From NCBI RefSeq assembly GCF_029869545.1, contig NZ_JARWQD010000070.1:1-52279 (forward strand): a stretch of DNA of 52,279 nucleotides, given 5' to 3'. Position 1 is the first letter of the stretch. Each line of letters begins with the position of its first letter. Below, piece by piece: positions 8,240 to 16,821 of the stretch. This stretch comes from Nocardia wallacei. GTDB taxonomy: Bacteria > Actinomycetota > Actinomycetes > Mycobacteriales > Mycobacteriaceae. Both the position numbers and the translations under genes were made by a program. Under the pieces are notes generated by a model, which was given only the letters and a program-made list of their open reading frames with translations, ran no database searches and was not told the DNA's origin.

Positions 8240-9259
8240 TCACGGTCGCCGGTTCGTGCGGGCGAACTGCCCGGGGGTCTGCCCGTTGCGATCGCGGAAT
8301 GCCGCGGTGAACGCCGAGGTGCTGGCATAGCCGAGCCGACCGGCGACCGTGTCGATGGTGAAGCCCGCGGCCAGCAGGTCCTTGGCCAGGGCGCAGGTCG
8401 TCTCGCACACCAGATCGCGAAATGTGGTGCCCTCCTCGGCGAGTCGCCGGCGCAGGGTGCGGACGCTCATGTGCAGCTCGGCGGCGATCGTCGCCTGATC
8501 CAGGACCCGGCCGTGGCGCAGCAGCAGGGCGCGCACCTGTCCCGACAGGCCGATCCGGGCGCGGCGGCGTTCGATCGTCTCGGCGCACAGCCGCTCGTAC
8601 TGCCGCCGCAGGATCGTATTCGCCTGCGGCATCGGGCGATCCAGGTCGGACGCGTTCAGGATCAGCACGGTGGCGGGCTTGCCGAAGACGATGGTTCTGA
8701 TGCCCAGCAGCGTCCCGACCGCCTCGTAGACCGGCGCGTAGGGCAGCGATACCTCCAGGCGCTGGACGGGGACGTCCCAGTTCAGCAGTTCCCGCTGCAC
8801 CGTGCGCAGCAGTGCCAGGTCCCGCTCGAGCGCGAACCGGCGCACCGGGGCGGGCACGGCGGACTCGTCCAGTGTCACCAGCACCTGCGAGCCCGAGTCG
8901 ATGACCGACACGCGGGTGTAGGCGAAGGACAGCTCGGAGTAGCGCGCCCAGAGCCCGGCCATCTCCCGCACCGTGGCACAGCTGCTCAGCGCGATGCCCA
9001 GGTGGCCCAGCATCGACAGGTGGATCGCGATGCCCGCCAGCAGGCCCAGGCCCGCCTCGTCTCCGGCCGCGGTGAGGATGTTCTGCGCGATCAGGAATTC
9101 CTGGGCCAGGTCGATCTCGGCGTCGACGTCGTCCAGATCGCTGTCCCCCAATCCGGTGCCCGCCAGTGCCGCGGATCTGGACATCGGTCGGTTATCGGCC
9201 AGCTCCAGCAGTACCGCGGCGCTGTGTACCGAGCGCACACACCATGAGTCGTCGGGCAT
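8240..9259 (-). CDS. AraC-family transcriptional regulator
   Basis: A 339-residue regulator. The N-terminal two thirds resembles the arabinose-binding-like domain of the OruR/ArgR-type AraC subfamily. The C-terminus (about 240-335) carries the double helix-turn-helix, with AELHMSVRTLRRRLAEEGTTF and the GYASTSAFTAAFRDRNGQTPGQF motif. I prefer the ATG at 9257-9259; a TTG at 9305-9307 would add 16 residues but has no ribosome-binding site. It converges on lcp with a 24-base gap, so it is not co-transcribed with it. Control of lcp or of lipid/isoprenoid use is only a guess from position. Confidence 0.85.
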   Translation of the reverse strand: MPDDSWCVRSVHSAAVLLELADNRPMSRSAALAGTGLGDSDLDDVDAEIDLAQEFLIAQNILTAAGDEAGLGLLAGIAIHLSMLGHLGIALSSCATVREMAGLWARYSELSFAYTRVSVIDSGSQVLVTLDESAVPAPVRRFALERDLALLRTVQRELLNWDVPVQRLEVSLPYAPVYEAVGTLLGIRTIVFGKPATVLILNASDLDRPMPQANTILRRQYERLCAETIERRRARIGLSGQVRALLLRHGRVLDQATIAAELHMSVRTLRRRLAEEGTTFRDLVCETTCALAKDLLAAGFTIDTVAGRLGYASTSAFTAAFRDRNGQTPGQFARTNRRP

Positions 9260-9406
9260 GCCGCCGATGATCGCTGATAGCGGGTTATCTTCGGCGCGGT
9301 TGGGCAATTATTCAGCTATCAATGGGCGGTTCGGGCGTGTCGATCGGGCTTCCCGGCACCGGCGGTTGGCCGATTTCCGCAGGGGCGTGGCCGCCGCCGG
9401 TTCCGG

Positions 9407-10624
9407 TCAACAGATATCGGCCTCGATATCGGCGGGGAGCACCTGTTCGGTCAGCAGGCGGCGTACCCGCGCGTGCCGATCGGTGGAGTCTAGCCAGGAG
9501 CGCAGGATCCGCCAGCCGTGGTAATAGCCGAGCACGTACACGCCCATGCCGGGAGCCCGCAGCGACTGGAGCATCGCGGCCACCTCGCCCTCGTCGTAGA
9601 GCGCCCAGCGCATGAGATACGCCGCCAACTCGGCGTCGGGGCGGCCCTCGGCCGCCAGCAGAGCCGCATTGCCCCAGACACCCCACAGCGTGTTCTTGAC
9701 GTCGTGGATGGTGGCGAAATCGCTGTAGTCGCGCGGAATACCTTCGGCGGCAAGGATATTCGTTGTCAGCCACTCCTGCGCCTCGGCACCCGGGAAGATG
9801 ACCGATTCGGCGTGCAGGCCCAGGCCCTCGCCGAGGGCGAAGGCCGGAGACAGCATGAACCGCACCTGTTGTTCGCGGCGGCCCTGCCCGTCCACGAGAT
9901 GGATCTCCTTCAGCATCGACTCGGCGATGTGCCCCGGATGACATTCGTGCGCAACCAGATACAGCAGGTCCGCCAGGTTGAACGGGATGCTCGTATTGAC
10001 GTGTAGGGTCGACCTCAGCCCGCCGTCGTAGGCCCCGGCACCCCAGAAGTGCGTGCCCGACACCAGGCGGCAACCGACGACCTCGTTCGCGGGCAACGAG
10101 ACGACGGTGGCATCGGTGCGGGCGCGGCATTCGGCGATCGCCTTGTCCAGGATCGCCGGAAGCCGCCGCTGCACACGGTCCGCGGCCAGCGTGTGCGCCG
10201 CCTGCCAGGCATGCAGCCGCTCGGCGAGCGCGCCGCGCCCGGTCGGCAACGCGGTGTCGAGCCGCTCGTGCGCGTGCTCGAACTGCGACTCCGGCACCCA
10301 GCCCGCGGCCATTCCCAGGCATTCGCGCGCGTAGTCGGGCAGCGCGAACTCCGCGCCGCCGTGCCGTCGCGCCACCGCGCGCATGGCCCGCAGCTGCGCC
10401 GCCACATAACGCGAGCGACGCGGATCGAAGGGCAGCTCGTCCAGCAGCCGGTCGGCGTCGTCCGCCAGGCGTCCTGCCGGGACCGGTTCCTCGGTGGCGA
10501 CCTGCCGACTCCACTCCGTCGGCCCCTGGTAGACGAGCACGGTCCCCCCGGCGCCGCGGGTCACTTCCCGATCGAGCCGCAGGGCCAGCAGTGCGTAGTC
10601 ACGCAGCCATTCCTCTTCGTTCAT
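9407..10624 (-). CDS. DUF885-like metalloprotein with HExxPGH motif
   Basis: A 405-residue cytoplasmic protein. The stretch LVAHECHPGHIAES (H226, E227, H232) followed about 35 residues later by EGLGLHAES (E266) matches the metal-binding pattern of DUF885 proteins (HExxPGHH and EGWALYAE), which are related to zinc peptidases. It is shorter than many DUF885 members, and its exact substrate is unknown. The ATG at 10622-10624 is preceded by AAGGAGA nine bases away; in-frame upstream codons reach into the divergent regulator and were ignored. It is divergent from a TetR gene whose promoter carries a palindrome, so local control is likely. Confidence 0.65.
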   Translation of the reverse strand: MNEEEWLRDYALLALRLDREVTRGAGGTVLVYQGPTEWSRQVATEEPVPAGRLADDADRLLDELPFDPRRSRYVAAQLRAMRAVARRHGGAEFALPDYARECLGMAAGWVPESQFEHAHERLDTALPTGRGALAERLHAWQAAHTLAADRVQRRLPAILDKAIAECRARTDATVVSLPANEVVGCRLVSGTHFWGAGAYDGGLRSTLHVNTSIPFNLADLLYLVAHECHPGHIAESMLKEIHLVDGQGRREQQVRFMLSPAFALGEGLGLHAESVIFPGAEAQEWLTTNILAAEGIPRDYSDFATIHDVKNTLWGVWGNAALLAAEGRPDAELAAYLMRWALYDEGEVAAMLQSLRAPGMGVYVLGYYHGWRILRSWLDSTDRHARVRRLLTEQVLPADIEADIC

Positions 10625-10692
10625 CGCCGAGGTCTCCTTCCTCACTCCGGGCTTCCGGCGAGCCGACACCGCTAAGCTAGCCGTACGATTTT

Positions 10693-10707
10693 CCGTACAG
10701 TGCACGG
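10693..10707. promoter_or_regulatory. Imperfect palindrome, likely TetR autoregulatory operator
   Basis: CCGTACAGTGCACGG is a 15-base inverted repeat (12 of 15 positions symmetric) ending directly before the AAGGAG of the TetR gene. A -10-like TACGAT lies at 10684-10689, so a bound dimer would sit on the transcription start. It also lies in the shared region with the divergent DUF885-like gene, which it could control too. Confidence 0.5.
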
Positions 10708-10721
10708 AAGGAGCAGGACCG

Positions 10722-11417
10722 ATGCCCCGGCCGTCCCGAGCCCTCTGGCTGCGCGACCAGCCCGACCGCAAGCCCCGGCTGTCCCGGGAACGGATCGTCG
10801 CGGCCGCGGTGGAGCTGCTGGACGCCGAGGGCGTGGACGGATTCTCCATGCGCCGCTTGGCCGCCCGCCTGAACGCGGGCACGATGTCGCTCTACTCCTA
10901 CGTCGACACCAGAGACGACGTGCTCGACCTGGCCGTGGACGCCGCGATCGCCGAGATCGACCCGGATGCCCCCGACACCCCGGACTCCTGGCGTGCCTAC
11001 CTCGCCGAGCAGCTGTCACAGAGCCGGGCGGTCATGCGCCGCCATCCCTGGATCCTCACCCTGACCGCCGACCGCCCGCTGCTCGGCCCGCACGCGCTCG
11101 CGCGGTCCGAGCGCTTCTACGCCACCGTCGCGCGGACCGGGCTCCGCGGACCGGCGCTGCTGGCCGCGGTGGGCGCGCTGAGTTCCTACGTCAACGGATT
11201 CGTCGCTTCCGAGAACGTCTGGCGCGCAACGGTTCGCGACGCCGACGACGAGACCGAGCTGCGCCGCGACGCCCAGTCCCATATCGACAGCCAGGCCGAT
11301 CGCTATCCGACGCTGTCCGCCCACGCGCAGCTCGAATTCTCCGATTTCGACGCGTCGTTCGCCCTCGGACTGAAGATCGTCCTGGACGGTATCGAGGCCC
11401 AGCTCCCCGGCGACTGA
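10722..11417 (+). CDS. TetR-family transcriptional regulator
   Basis: A 231-residue repressor. The N-terminal helix-turn-helix is at about residues 22-65 (RERIVAAAVELLDAEG, then FSMRRLAARLNAGTMSLYSYV), followed by an all-helical ligand-binding part of the TetR_C type. AAGGAG lies eight bases before the ATG. It is divergent from the DUF885-like gene, with a near-palindromic operator candidate in the short gap. The ligand is unknown. Confidence 0.88.
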   Translation: MPRPSRALWLRDQPDRKPRLSRERIVAAAVELLDAEGVDGFSMRRLAARLNAGTMSLYSYVDTRDDVLDLAVDAAIAEIDPDAPDTPDSWRAYLAEQLSQSRAVMRRHPWILTLTADRPLLGPHALARSERFYATVARTGLRGPALLAAVGALSSYVNGFVASENVWRATVRDADDETELRRDAQSHIDSQADRYPTLSAHAQLEFSDFDASFALGLKIVLDGIEAQLPGD

Positions 11418-11537
11418 CCAACACGATGCGCACCCGGCCGCATCCGATGGGGGCACCCTTCCCGGGACCGGTCCCGCGCGCCCCTGCCTACTCTCGGCCG
11501 CGCAGTGCCCGCGAGGCGAAATCCCAGAGGAGATCTC

Positions 11538-11834
11538 ATGATGCGAATCCGTACCGCGATGGCGTATTCCCTTGCCGCAGTGGCGTTCTGGTCCGCGGCG
11601 GCGACCGGCGTGGCGGCAGCGAACGGCCTGGCGGTCGAACCGCCGCCACGCGATCCCGCCACACTGATCGCACCGGTCCCCATAGCCGGAGCCGGAGATA
11701 TCGCGTCCGGCTCGGGCAATCGCCAGGGCTTCGACCCCGGCCCGTACCCGAACCTCGAGGAATGCGAGCGAGCCCGGGCCCGCTACTACGACCCGTCCCA
11801 GCTCGAATGCGTCCCGGTCCGCGGCAATCGCTGA
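11538..11834 (+). CDS. Small secreted protein with C-terminal cysteine pair, function unknown
   Basis: A 98-residue protein starting MMRIRTAMAYSLAAVAFW, with a Sec signal peptide (cleavage probably after VAAA near residue 27) and a Pro-rich mature part. The C-terminal motif YPNLEECERARARYY...LECVP has two cysteines that could form a disulfide. Similar short actinobacterial exported proteins share this NxEECExAR pattern, but no function is known. GAGGAGAT precedes the start. The gene lies 120 bases after the TetR gene, in the same direction. Confidence 0.7.
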   Translation: MMRIRTAMAYSLAAVAFWSAAATGVAAANGLAVEPPPRDPATLIAPVPIAGAGDIASGSGNRQGFDPGPYPNLEECERARARYYDPSQLECVPVRGNR

Positions 11835-11862
11835 TCCTTCGATCGGTCCCCGGCCGGGCGCC

Positions 11863-11882
11863 CGGGGGCGGCGCCGCCCCCG
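11863..11882. terminator. GC-only 20-bp perfect palindrome, possible terminator hairpin
   Basis: CGGGGGCGGC followed by its exact reverse complement forms a very strong stem 28 bases after the secreted-protein stop, in the 226-base gap between convergent genes. It is followed by AAAAAG rather than a T run, so it is not a canonical intrinsic terminator on the plus strand. Strong U-less hairpins do serve in high-GC actinobacteria. The rest of 11835-12060 is C-rich, with a long C run near 11920, and shows no gene. Confidence 0.4.
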
Positions 11883-12060
11883 AAAAAGCACCGGGCCACC
11901 GGCAATTCGGTCGCGGCGCCCCCCCCCCAAGCCGCCCGGGCCCGCGCAAACCGCTCACCCTCCGCGCGCCCCCCGCCGGGGCGCGGGGCCCCGTCGCAGC
12001 ACCGGAAATCGCTCCGGGACACCGGAAATGCGGTCGCGTCGCACCCCGACGAGCCGCCGA

Positions 12061-12534
12061 TCAGCGCACTCGCCGATCCGAGTCGGACCTCTCGTTGGCC
12101 CGCTCTGCCGCCCGATGGCGGGCCCTGAGCCACGCACCGGCGTAGGCTCCGGCCTCGCGTTCGGAATCCCAGCGCGGCTGGGCCGCGACCATGTCGGCGT
12201 CGGCGACCGGGGTGATGAGCCGGAGCGTCAGCGTGGCGTCGGGGGCGGCTCCGAGGATGTCGAGGGTGCGGGCGGGCATGTGCCGGTAGCCCTCGAGCCG
12301 GAGCGGATGCCCGCCGCTGTCCATTTCCCTTGGTGCGTTGGACCATTCGTCGACGTGGTAGTGCACGCACCGAATCGGGCCGAAGCCCGGTCTGAGCGCC
12401 GCGAGCAGGTCGGTGAGTTCCGCGGCGAGGTCGCGGCTGTGCGGCCACCAGACCCCGTCGGCATCTCCGGTCCCGGCGGGATTCAGTTCGAGCCGCAGCC
12501 GATGGGGCGAGACCGGCCGCCGACCCCCGGTCAC
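12061..12534 (-). CDS. DUF5994 family protein
   Basis: A 157-residue soluble protein. The RLRLELNP...GVWWPHSRDLAAEL opening followed by a YHVDEWSNAPREM segment is typical of DUF5994, a family found mainly in Nocardia, Rhodococcus and mycobacteria, without known function. The GTG start overlaps the upstream gene's stop as GTGA, and it is the last gene of the desaturase operon. A second, broken member lies at 16822. Both lie near a TetR gene of the same subfamily, which suggests a duplicated regulatory module. Confidence 0.75.
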   Translation of the reverse strand: MTGGRRPVSPHRLRLELNPAGTGDADGVWWPHSRDLAAELTDLLAALRPGFGPIRCVHYHVDEWSNAPREMDSGGHPLRLEGYRHMPARTLDILGAAPDATLTLRLITPVADADMVAAQPRWDSEREAGAYAGAWLRARHRAAERANERSDSDRRVR

Positions 12535-13550
12535 GTTCGCCCCCACAGCTCGCGGGCCAGTTGCCGAGCCTGCTGCTGGGTGGAGATCAGCGCGAGTGTC
12601 GCTTCGGCGCCCTGGTTCTCGTTGCTGCCGGTGGGCTCCAGCCCGTCGGAGCAGCCGTTGCTGTCCGGGTCGAGCAACGGGGTGCCGATATCGTTGATGC
12701 CGCGAAACCAGGCCTCGCACAACATGATCGCGTCCGCCCATCGGCGCTCGCCGGTGTCGCGATACGCGCGGGCGCACGCATCGGCCAGGGTGGCCACCTC
12801 GATGGGCTGCTGGTCGAAGCCGGGGCGCGGCTCCCCCGTCTCCCAGCCGTCGATCGGCGTGACGGACAGGTGGTCGCCGCGCGTCTCGGTCTCGAGCAGC
12901 CAGCGCAGCATCGCCAGCCCGTCGGCGCGCGTGCGTTCCCGGCCGGGTAGCGCGCCGACCGCGAGCAGCGCCTCGGCGAGTACGGCGTTGGCGTAGTGCA
13001 GCCGCGGTTCGGGCCACCGCCAGTCGAGCCGGCGGGTCGGCGGGCCGATCACCTCGGCGGCGTCGATCAATACCTCACGCGCGCGGCGGTCGTCCGGAAA
13101 TGCGCGCAGGATCTCGGACGCGCCCACCGCGGCGAAGGCCATCGCGCGGGCCGACACCGACCGCCGCTGCGCACCGATCATGAACCGCGCCAGCGCCGTC
13201 GCGGCCAGATCGGGCCTGCGGGCGGCGACGGTGCCGAGTGCCCACAGCGCACGGCCCCAGTGGTCCTCGACGCTCGGCTCGTCCTGCCAGGCCCGGTCCG
13301 CCCCGCATCGGTTGTGGCAGCGCCCATCCGGAGCGACCGCATCGACGACGAAGTCGAAATACACCCGGGTGAGATCGAGCAGCTGCCGGGTCGGCTCGGG
13401 CTCGCGGACGGCGACGACGAGGGCGCGCGCGACATCGTCGACGCAGTAACCGTTCTCGGCGCGGGGTTCGGCGAGCCTGGCGTGCTCGACGATGCCGTAG
13501 TCGTCGCTGAGCCGGGACATGTGCGCGTAGGAGATGTCGATCGTGTTCAT
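12531..13550 (-). CDS. Alpha/alpha-barrel (six-hairpin-like) protein, glycosyltransferase-associated family
   Basis: A 339-residue cytoplasmic protein. It has the MSRLSDDYGIVEHARLAEPRxENGYCVDD opening and repeated helical hairpins with WGRALWALG and PGFDQQPIEVATLADA. Proteins with this fold occur alone or fused behind glycosyltransferases and are often annotated simply as glycosyltransferase, with true activity uncertain. It sits between a fatty-acid desaturase (four-base ATGA overlap upstream) and a DUF5994 gene (GTGA overlap downstream), so the three are translationally coupled. A link to envelope or glycolipid metabolism is an inference from the operon. Confidence 0.6.
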   Translation of the reverse strand: MNTIDISYAHMSRLSDDYGIVEHARLAEPRAENGYCVDDVARALVVAVREPEPTRQLLDLTRVYFDFVVDAVAPDGRCHNRCGADRAWQDEPSVEDHWGRALWALGTVAARRPDLAATALARFMIGAQRRSVSARAMAFAAVGASEILRAFPDDRRAREVLIDAAEVIGPPTRRLDWRWPEPRLHYANAVLAEALLAVGALPGRERTRADGLAMLRWLLETETRGDHLSVTPIDGWETGEPRPGFDQQPIEVATLADACARAYRDTGERRWADAIMLCEAWFRGINDIGTPLLDPDSNGCSDGLEPTGSNENQGAEATLALISTQQQARQLARELWGRT

Positions 13551-14755
13551 GCGCTCACCATCGTGCGCAGCGCCGAGCGCAGCCCCTGACGGGCCGGACC
13601 GGCGGCGGCTTCGTCACCGAATGCGTTGTAGCCCTGGAATTTTCGCTCCGAGGCCGTTTCGGGTGCGTCGTCGGCGGTCGCGGTCAGCAGACCGTCCGGC
13701 AGGGCCAGCTTGTGAATCGTGCGCAGGGTCAGCAGGTATTGGCGCAGCAGCGGGCCGGTGGTGTACGGCAGGTCGTATTTGTCGCACAGGGCCCGCACGC
13801 GCTGGGCGATCTCGGCGTAGCGGTTGCTGGGCAGGTCCGGGAAGAGATGGTGTTCGATCTGGTGGCACAGGTTGCCGCTCAGGAACGCCAGCACCGGTCC
13901 GGCGTCGAAGTTGGCGGTGCCCAGCATCTGCCGCAGATACCATTCGGCCTTGGTCTCGTGCTCGAGGACCGCGGGCGTGAATTTCTCCGCGCCGTCGGGG
14001 AAGTGGCCGCAGAAGATCACCAGGTAGGCCCAGAGGTTGCGCAGCGTGTTGGCCGTCGCGTCGGCGGCCAGCGTGCGACGCCAGCGCCGCCCGCTCAGGG
14101 CGGGGAACAGCACGTAATCCTTACCGGCCTGCCGGACGATCTTCTTGATCAGCGCCTTGGTCTGCGCGGCCTTTCCCTGGGCCGTGGCCGCGCGGTCGCG
14201 TTCGGAGTACAGGTCGTGCAGGGCGATCCCCCACTCGAAGGTGGCCGCCAGCAACAGGTTCTGCAGCGGTTGCAGCAGCAGCCGCGGCCGCCACGGCTGA
14301 TCGCGGGTCACGCGCATCACGCCGAAGCCGACATCGTCGTCCATGCCGAGCACGTTCGTGTACACGTGATGGCGGAAGTTGTGGGAGTAGCGCCACTGTG
14401 CCGACACCCCGGCCATATCCCATTCCCAAGTGCTGGAATGGATTTCCGGATCGTTCATCCAATCCCATTGGCCGTGGCCGACATTGTGGCCGAGCTCCAT
14501 GTTCTCGATGCTCTTGGCCACCGCCAGCCCGGCGGTCCCCAGCGTCCAGCCGATCTTGCCCCGGCTCAGCCCGAGGACCAGCCGGGAGGCAGCGTCCAGT
14601 GCCCGCTGAAAGGCGATCGTGCGCCGGATGTAGAGCGCGTCCCGCGTGCCGCGCCGGTCCTCGATGTCGCGGCGGATCGCGTCGAGTTCGCGCCCGAGGG
14701 CCTCGATATCGGCGGGACTCAGGTGCGCGTAGACACCGACTTCGGTGATTGCCAT
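13547..14755 (-). CDS. Membrane fatty-acid desaturase, DesA3-like
   Basis: A 402-residue integral membrane di-iron desaturase with all three histidine boxes: HNVGH (90-94), HNFRHH (125-130) and HQIEHH (298-303). The overall layout resembles mycobacterial DesA3, the stearoyl-CoA delta-9 desaturase. It would insert a double bond into acyl-CoA using electrons from a separate oxidoreductase, which is not encoded here. It is the first gene of a three-gene operon with the barrel protein and DUF5994. The 91-base gap upstream leads to the CsbD-like gene on the same strand. Confidence 0.85.
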   Translation of the reverse strand: MAITEVGVYAHLSPADIEALGRELDAIRRDIEDRRGTRDALYIRRTIAFQRALDAASRLVLGLSRGKIGWTLGTAGLAVAKSIENMELGHNVGHGQWDWMNDPEIHSSTWEWDMAGVSAQWRYSHNFRHHVYTNVLGMDDDVGFGVMRVTRDQPWRPRLLLQPLQNLLLAATFEWGIALHDLYSERDRAATAQGKAAQTKALIKKIVRQAGKDYVLFPALSGRRWRRTLAADATANTLRNLWAYLVIFCGHFPDGAEKFTPAVLEHETKAEWYLRQMLGTANFDAGPVLAFLSGNLCHQIEHHLFPDLPSNRYAEIAQRVRALCDKYDLPYTTGPLLRQYLLTLRTIHKLALPDGLLTATADDAPETASERKFQGYNAFGDEAAAGPARQGLRSALRTMVSA

Positions 14756-14846
14756 AGTTCCTACCCTCGAGTTCCTGGGTGTTGTGCCGTGGCCGAACCG
14801 ATACCGATGGCCGATGCGAATGCGCCTGTGCGCGTGAAGGAGTCGG

Positions 14847-15008
14847 TCAGCGCTTGAACGCCTGCCTGGCTCGGTCGATGGCGCCCCGGGCTCGATGCCC
14901 GAGACTCTCCGTCCGGCGGCTGCCGTCTCCGGCCGCGGTGCCGAAGAGCTTGTCCAGGTTCGCCTTCGCCGCCTGAAGCTGGTGGGTGATCTTGTTCTCG
15001 ATGGCCAT
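14847..15008 (-). CDS. Small CsbD-like stress protein
   Basis: A 53-residue, highly charged helical peptide with no cysteine or membrane segment: MAIENKITHQLQAAK..., ending AIDRARQAFKR. The spacing of Lys/Ala/Gly residues resembles the CsbD general-stress family but is not a strong match. The ATG at 15006-15008 gives the natural length; a longer upstream reading would run into the divergent TetR gene's promoter. No good Shine-Dalgarno is visible. It lies between the desaturase operon and the divergent TetR gene and may share their regulation. Confidence 0.55.
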   Translation of the reverse strand: MAIENKITHQLQAAKANLDKLFGTAAGDGSRRTESLGHRARGAIDRARQAFKR

Positions 15009-15125
15009 CGGAATGGTCCCGTCCCCGGATGCGCGGTGTGGCCGCGGCCGGCCGAAGCGGCCGACCGGTCGACGCATGAACCGGTTATGACTACAGCCTA
15101 GGCGCTCATACACCGTCTGTCTACA

Positions 15126-15139
15126 GTGTAGTATTACAC
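15126..15139. promoter_or_regulatory. TetR operator candidate (GTGTA-N4-TACAC)
   Basis: GTGTAGTATTACAC is symmetric at 12 of 14 positions and overlaps a second small inverted repeat, CTACA-G-TGTAG (15121-15131). It covers a -10-like TAGTAT (15129-15134) in the region between the divergent TetR (15176) and CsbD-like genes. It shares the GTGTAG half-site with the palindrome before the paralogous TetR gene at 16720, which supports a common recognition sequence. Confidence 0.55.
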
Positions 15140-15175
15140 CGTTGCACAACGGCAGACGAACAGGCGGCACCGCGG

Positions 15176-15919
15176 ATGAACGACACGAGAGCAGGCCCGT
15201 TCGACACCCCCGATCCACCGGGCCGCCACCGCGGCGGCCGCGGCGCTCATCCGCTGACCCGCGCGGTGATACTGGCCGCGGCGCTCGAGATCATCGACCG
15301 CGACGACGTCGACCGCCTGTCGATGCGACGCCTCGGCAAGCGGTTGGGCCGCGATCCGATGGTGCTCTACCGGCACGCGGCCAACAAGGCCGCGCTCCTC
15401 GACGGCGTCACCGAGTTCGTCCTCGAACAACTGACCATCGATGCCACCGACCCCGACTGGCGCCACCAGCTGCGCGTCGTCGCCCGGGACTTCCGGCGGC
15501 TGGCCGTGGCGCACCCGCACGTCGTGCCGCTGCTGGTCACCCGGCAGCTGGCCACCCCGCTCGGGCTGCGGCCGCTGGGCACCCTGCGCCCGGTGGAACA
15601 CATCCTGGAACTACTCGCTCGCGCCGACTTCAGCGGCAGCGACGCCCTGCACATCTATCGTGCCCTGTTCGGATTTCTGTACGGGCATGTACTCAACGAG
15701 CTGCAGGAAATCGTCGAACAACCGGAGGAGACCGACGACCTGCTGCGGCTCGGGCTACACCACCTACCGATCGGCGAGTTCCCGCTGCTCCGCGGGCTCG
15801 CCCCGCAGCTCGCCGCCTACAACGGCGCCGCGGAACTCGAACGCGGCCTCGACATCCTGCTCACCGGCCTCGCCAGGACCATCACCCCGGCCGCGCGGGG
15901 ATGGCGGGACCGGCGCTGA
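15176..15919 (+). CDS. TetR-family regulator (paralogue 1, TetR_C tetracycline-type)
   Basis: A 247-residue repressor. The helix-turn-helix lies at residues 28-75 (VILAAALEIIDRDDVDRLSMR, then RDPMVLYRHAANKAALLDGV). The C-terminal ligand domain contains HIYRALFGFLYGHVLNELQE. That C-terminal part is nearly identical to that of the convergent gene at 15956-16720, so the two are recent paralogues placed tail to tail with a 36-base gap. It is divergent from the CsbD-like gene and the desaturase operon, with an inverted-repeat operator candidate between. No clear Shine-Dalgarno is seen before the ATG. The expected targets are its own promoter and the divergent operon. Confidence 0.88.
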   Translation: MNDTRAGPFDTPDPPGRHRGGRGAHPLTRAVILAAALEIIDRDDVDRLSMRRLGKRLGRDPMVLYRHAANKAALLDGVTEFVLEQLTIDATDPDWRHQLRVVARDFRRLAVAHPHVVPLLVTRQLATPLGLRPLGTLRPVEHILELLARADFSGSDALHIYRALFGFLYGHVLNELQEIVEQPEETDDLLRLGLHHLPIGEFPLLRGLAPQLAAYNGAAELERGLDILLTGLARTITPAARGWRDRR

Positions 15920-15955
15920 GGCCGCGCACACCATCATCGGCTGCCCGTGAGCGCG

Positions 15956-16720
15956 TTACCGCGGCGCCGGTGCGTCATCCGGCCCGGGCAGCGATGCGTC
16001 GCCGGGCTCGAGCGGCGGGGTTTCGCCAGGCCCGGGCAGTGTCGCCGCGAGACCGGCCAGCAGGATGTCGAGGCCCCGCTCGAGCTCCGCGGCGCCGTCA
16101 TAGGCCGCCAGCACCGACGCCAGGTTCCGCACCAGCGGGAACTCGCCGATCGGCAGCCGATACAGCCCGAGCCTGAGCAGGTCGTCGGTCTCCTCCGGGC
16201 GTTCCACAATTTCTTGCAATTCGTTGAGCACGTGCCCGTACAGGAACCCGAACAGCGCCCGATAGATGTGCAACGCGTCGACCTCGGTGTACCCGACGCG
16301 CATGAGCAGCGCGAGCATGTCCTCGAGCGGCCGCACCATCGCCGGCGGGCGCTGCCCCAGCGGGGTCGCCAGCGGCCGGGTGACCAGCAGCGGCACCACC
16401 CGCGGATGCGCCAGGGCGAGCCGCCGGAACTCGCGGGCGACACTGCGCACCTGAGCGACCCAGTCGGAGGCCGCGGGGTCGACCGACAGCCGCCCGAACA
16501 CGATCTCGGCGACGCCGTCGAGCACCGCGGCCTTGTTCGGCACGTGCCGGTAGATCACCATCGGATCGCGGCCCACCGCTTCGGCCAGCCGGCGCATCGA
16601 CAACGCGTCGACGCCGTCGCGGTCGACGATCTCGAGCGCCGCATCCAGGACCGCCGCCCGCGTCACGGGGCTGTCCCGGCGGCCGGGGCCCTTCCGGTTG
16701 TTCGACGATGCAGCCATCAC
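15956..16720 (-). CDS. TetR-family regulator (paralogue 2)
   Basis: A 254-residue repressor with the helix-turn-helix at about 20-65 (VLDAALEIVDRDGVDALSMRR, then RDPMVIYRHVPNKAAVLDGV). The last 100 residues are almost the same as in the convergent paralogue. Its C-terminal tail is Pro/Gly-rich. The GTG at 16718-16720 lies seven bases after CGGAG; an ATG directly follows and could be used instead. The perfect palindrome TGTAGATCTACA lies 29 bases upstream, between this gene and the divergent DUF5994 locus, whose expression it probably controls. Confidence 0.88.
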   Translation of the reverse strand: MMAASSNNRKGPGRRDSPVTRAAVLDAALEIVDRDGVDALSMRRLAEAVGRDPMVIYRHVPNKAAVLDGVAEIVFGRLSVDPAASDWVAQVRSVAREFRRLALAHPRVVPLLVTRPLATPLGQRPPAMVRPLEDMLALLMRVGYTEVDALHIYRALFGFLYGHVLNELQEIVERPEETDDLLRLGLYRLPIGEFPLVRNLASVLAAYDGAAELERGLDILLAGLAATLPGPGETPPLEPGDASLPGPDDAPAPR

Positions 16721-16749
16721 AGACCGACTCCGTTCCTCAGGTGCACGAG

Positions 16750-16761
16750 TGTAGATCTACA
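16750..16761. promoter_or_regulatory. Perfect 12-bp palindrome, TetR operator candidate
   Basis: TGTAGATCTACA is a perfect inverted repeat preceded by G, giving the same GTGTAG half-site as the operator candidate of the paralogous TetR gene. It is placed between tetR paralogue 2 and the divergent DUF5994 locus. Confidence 0.6.
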
Positions 16762-16821
16762 ACGTTGACACACGAGGGTATCCGGCGTCTACTGGAGGCA
16801 ACCGACACAGGGAGCACCATC

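Noticed and set aside
11863..11882. Canonical rho-independent terminator
   Set aside because: The stem is strong but is followed by A residues, not T; kept only as a possible U-less hairpin.
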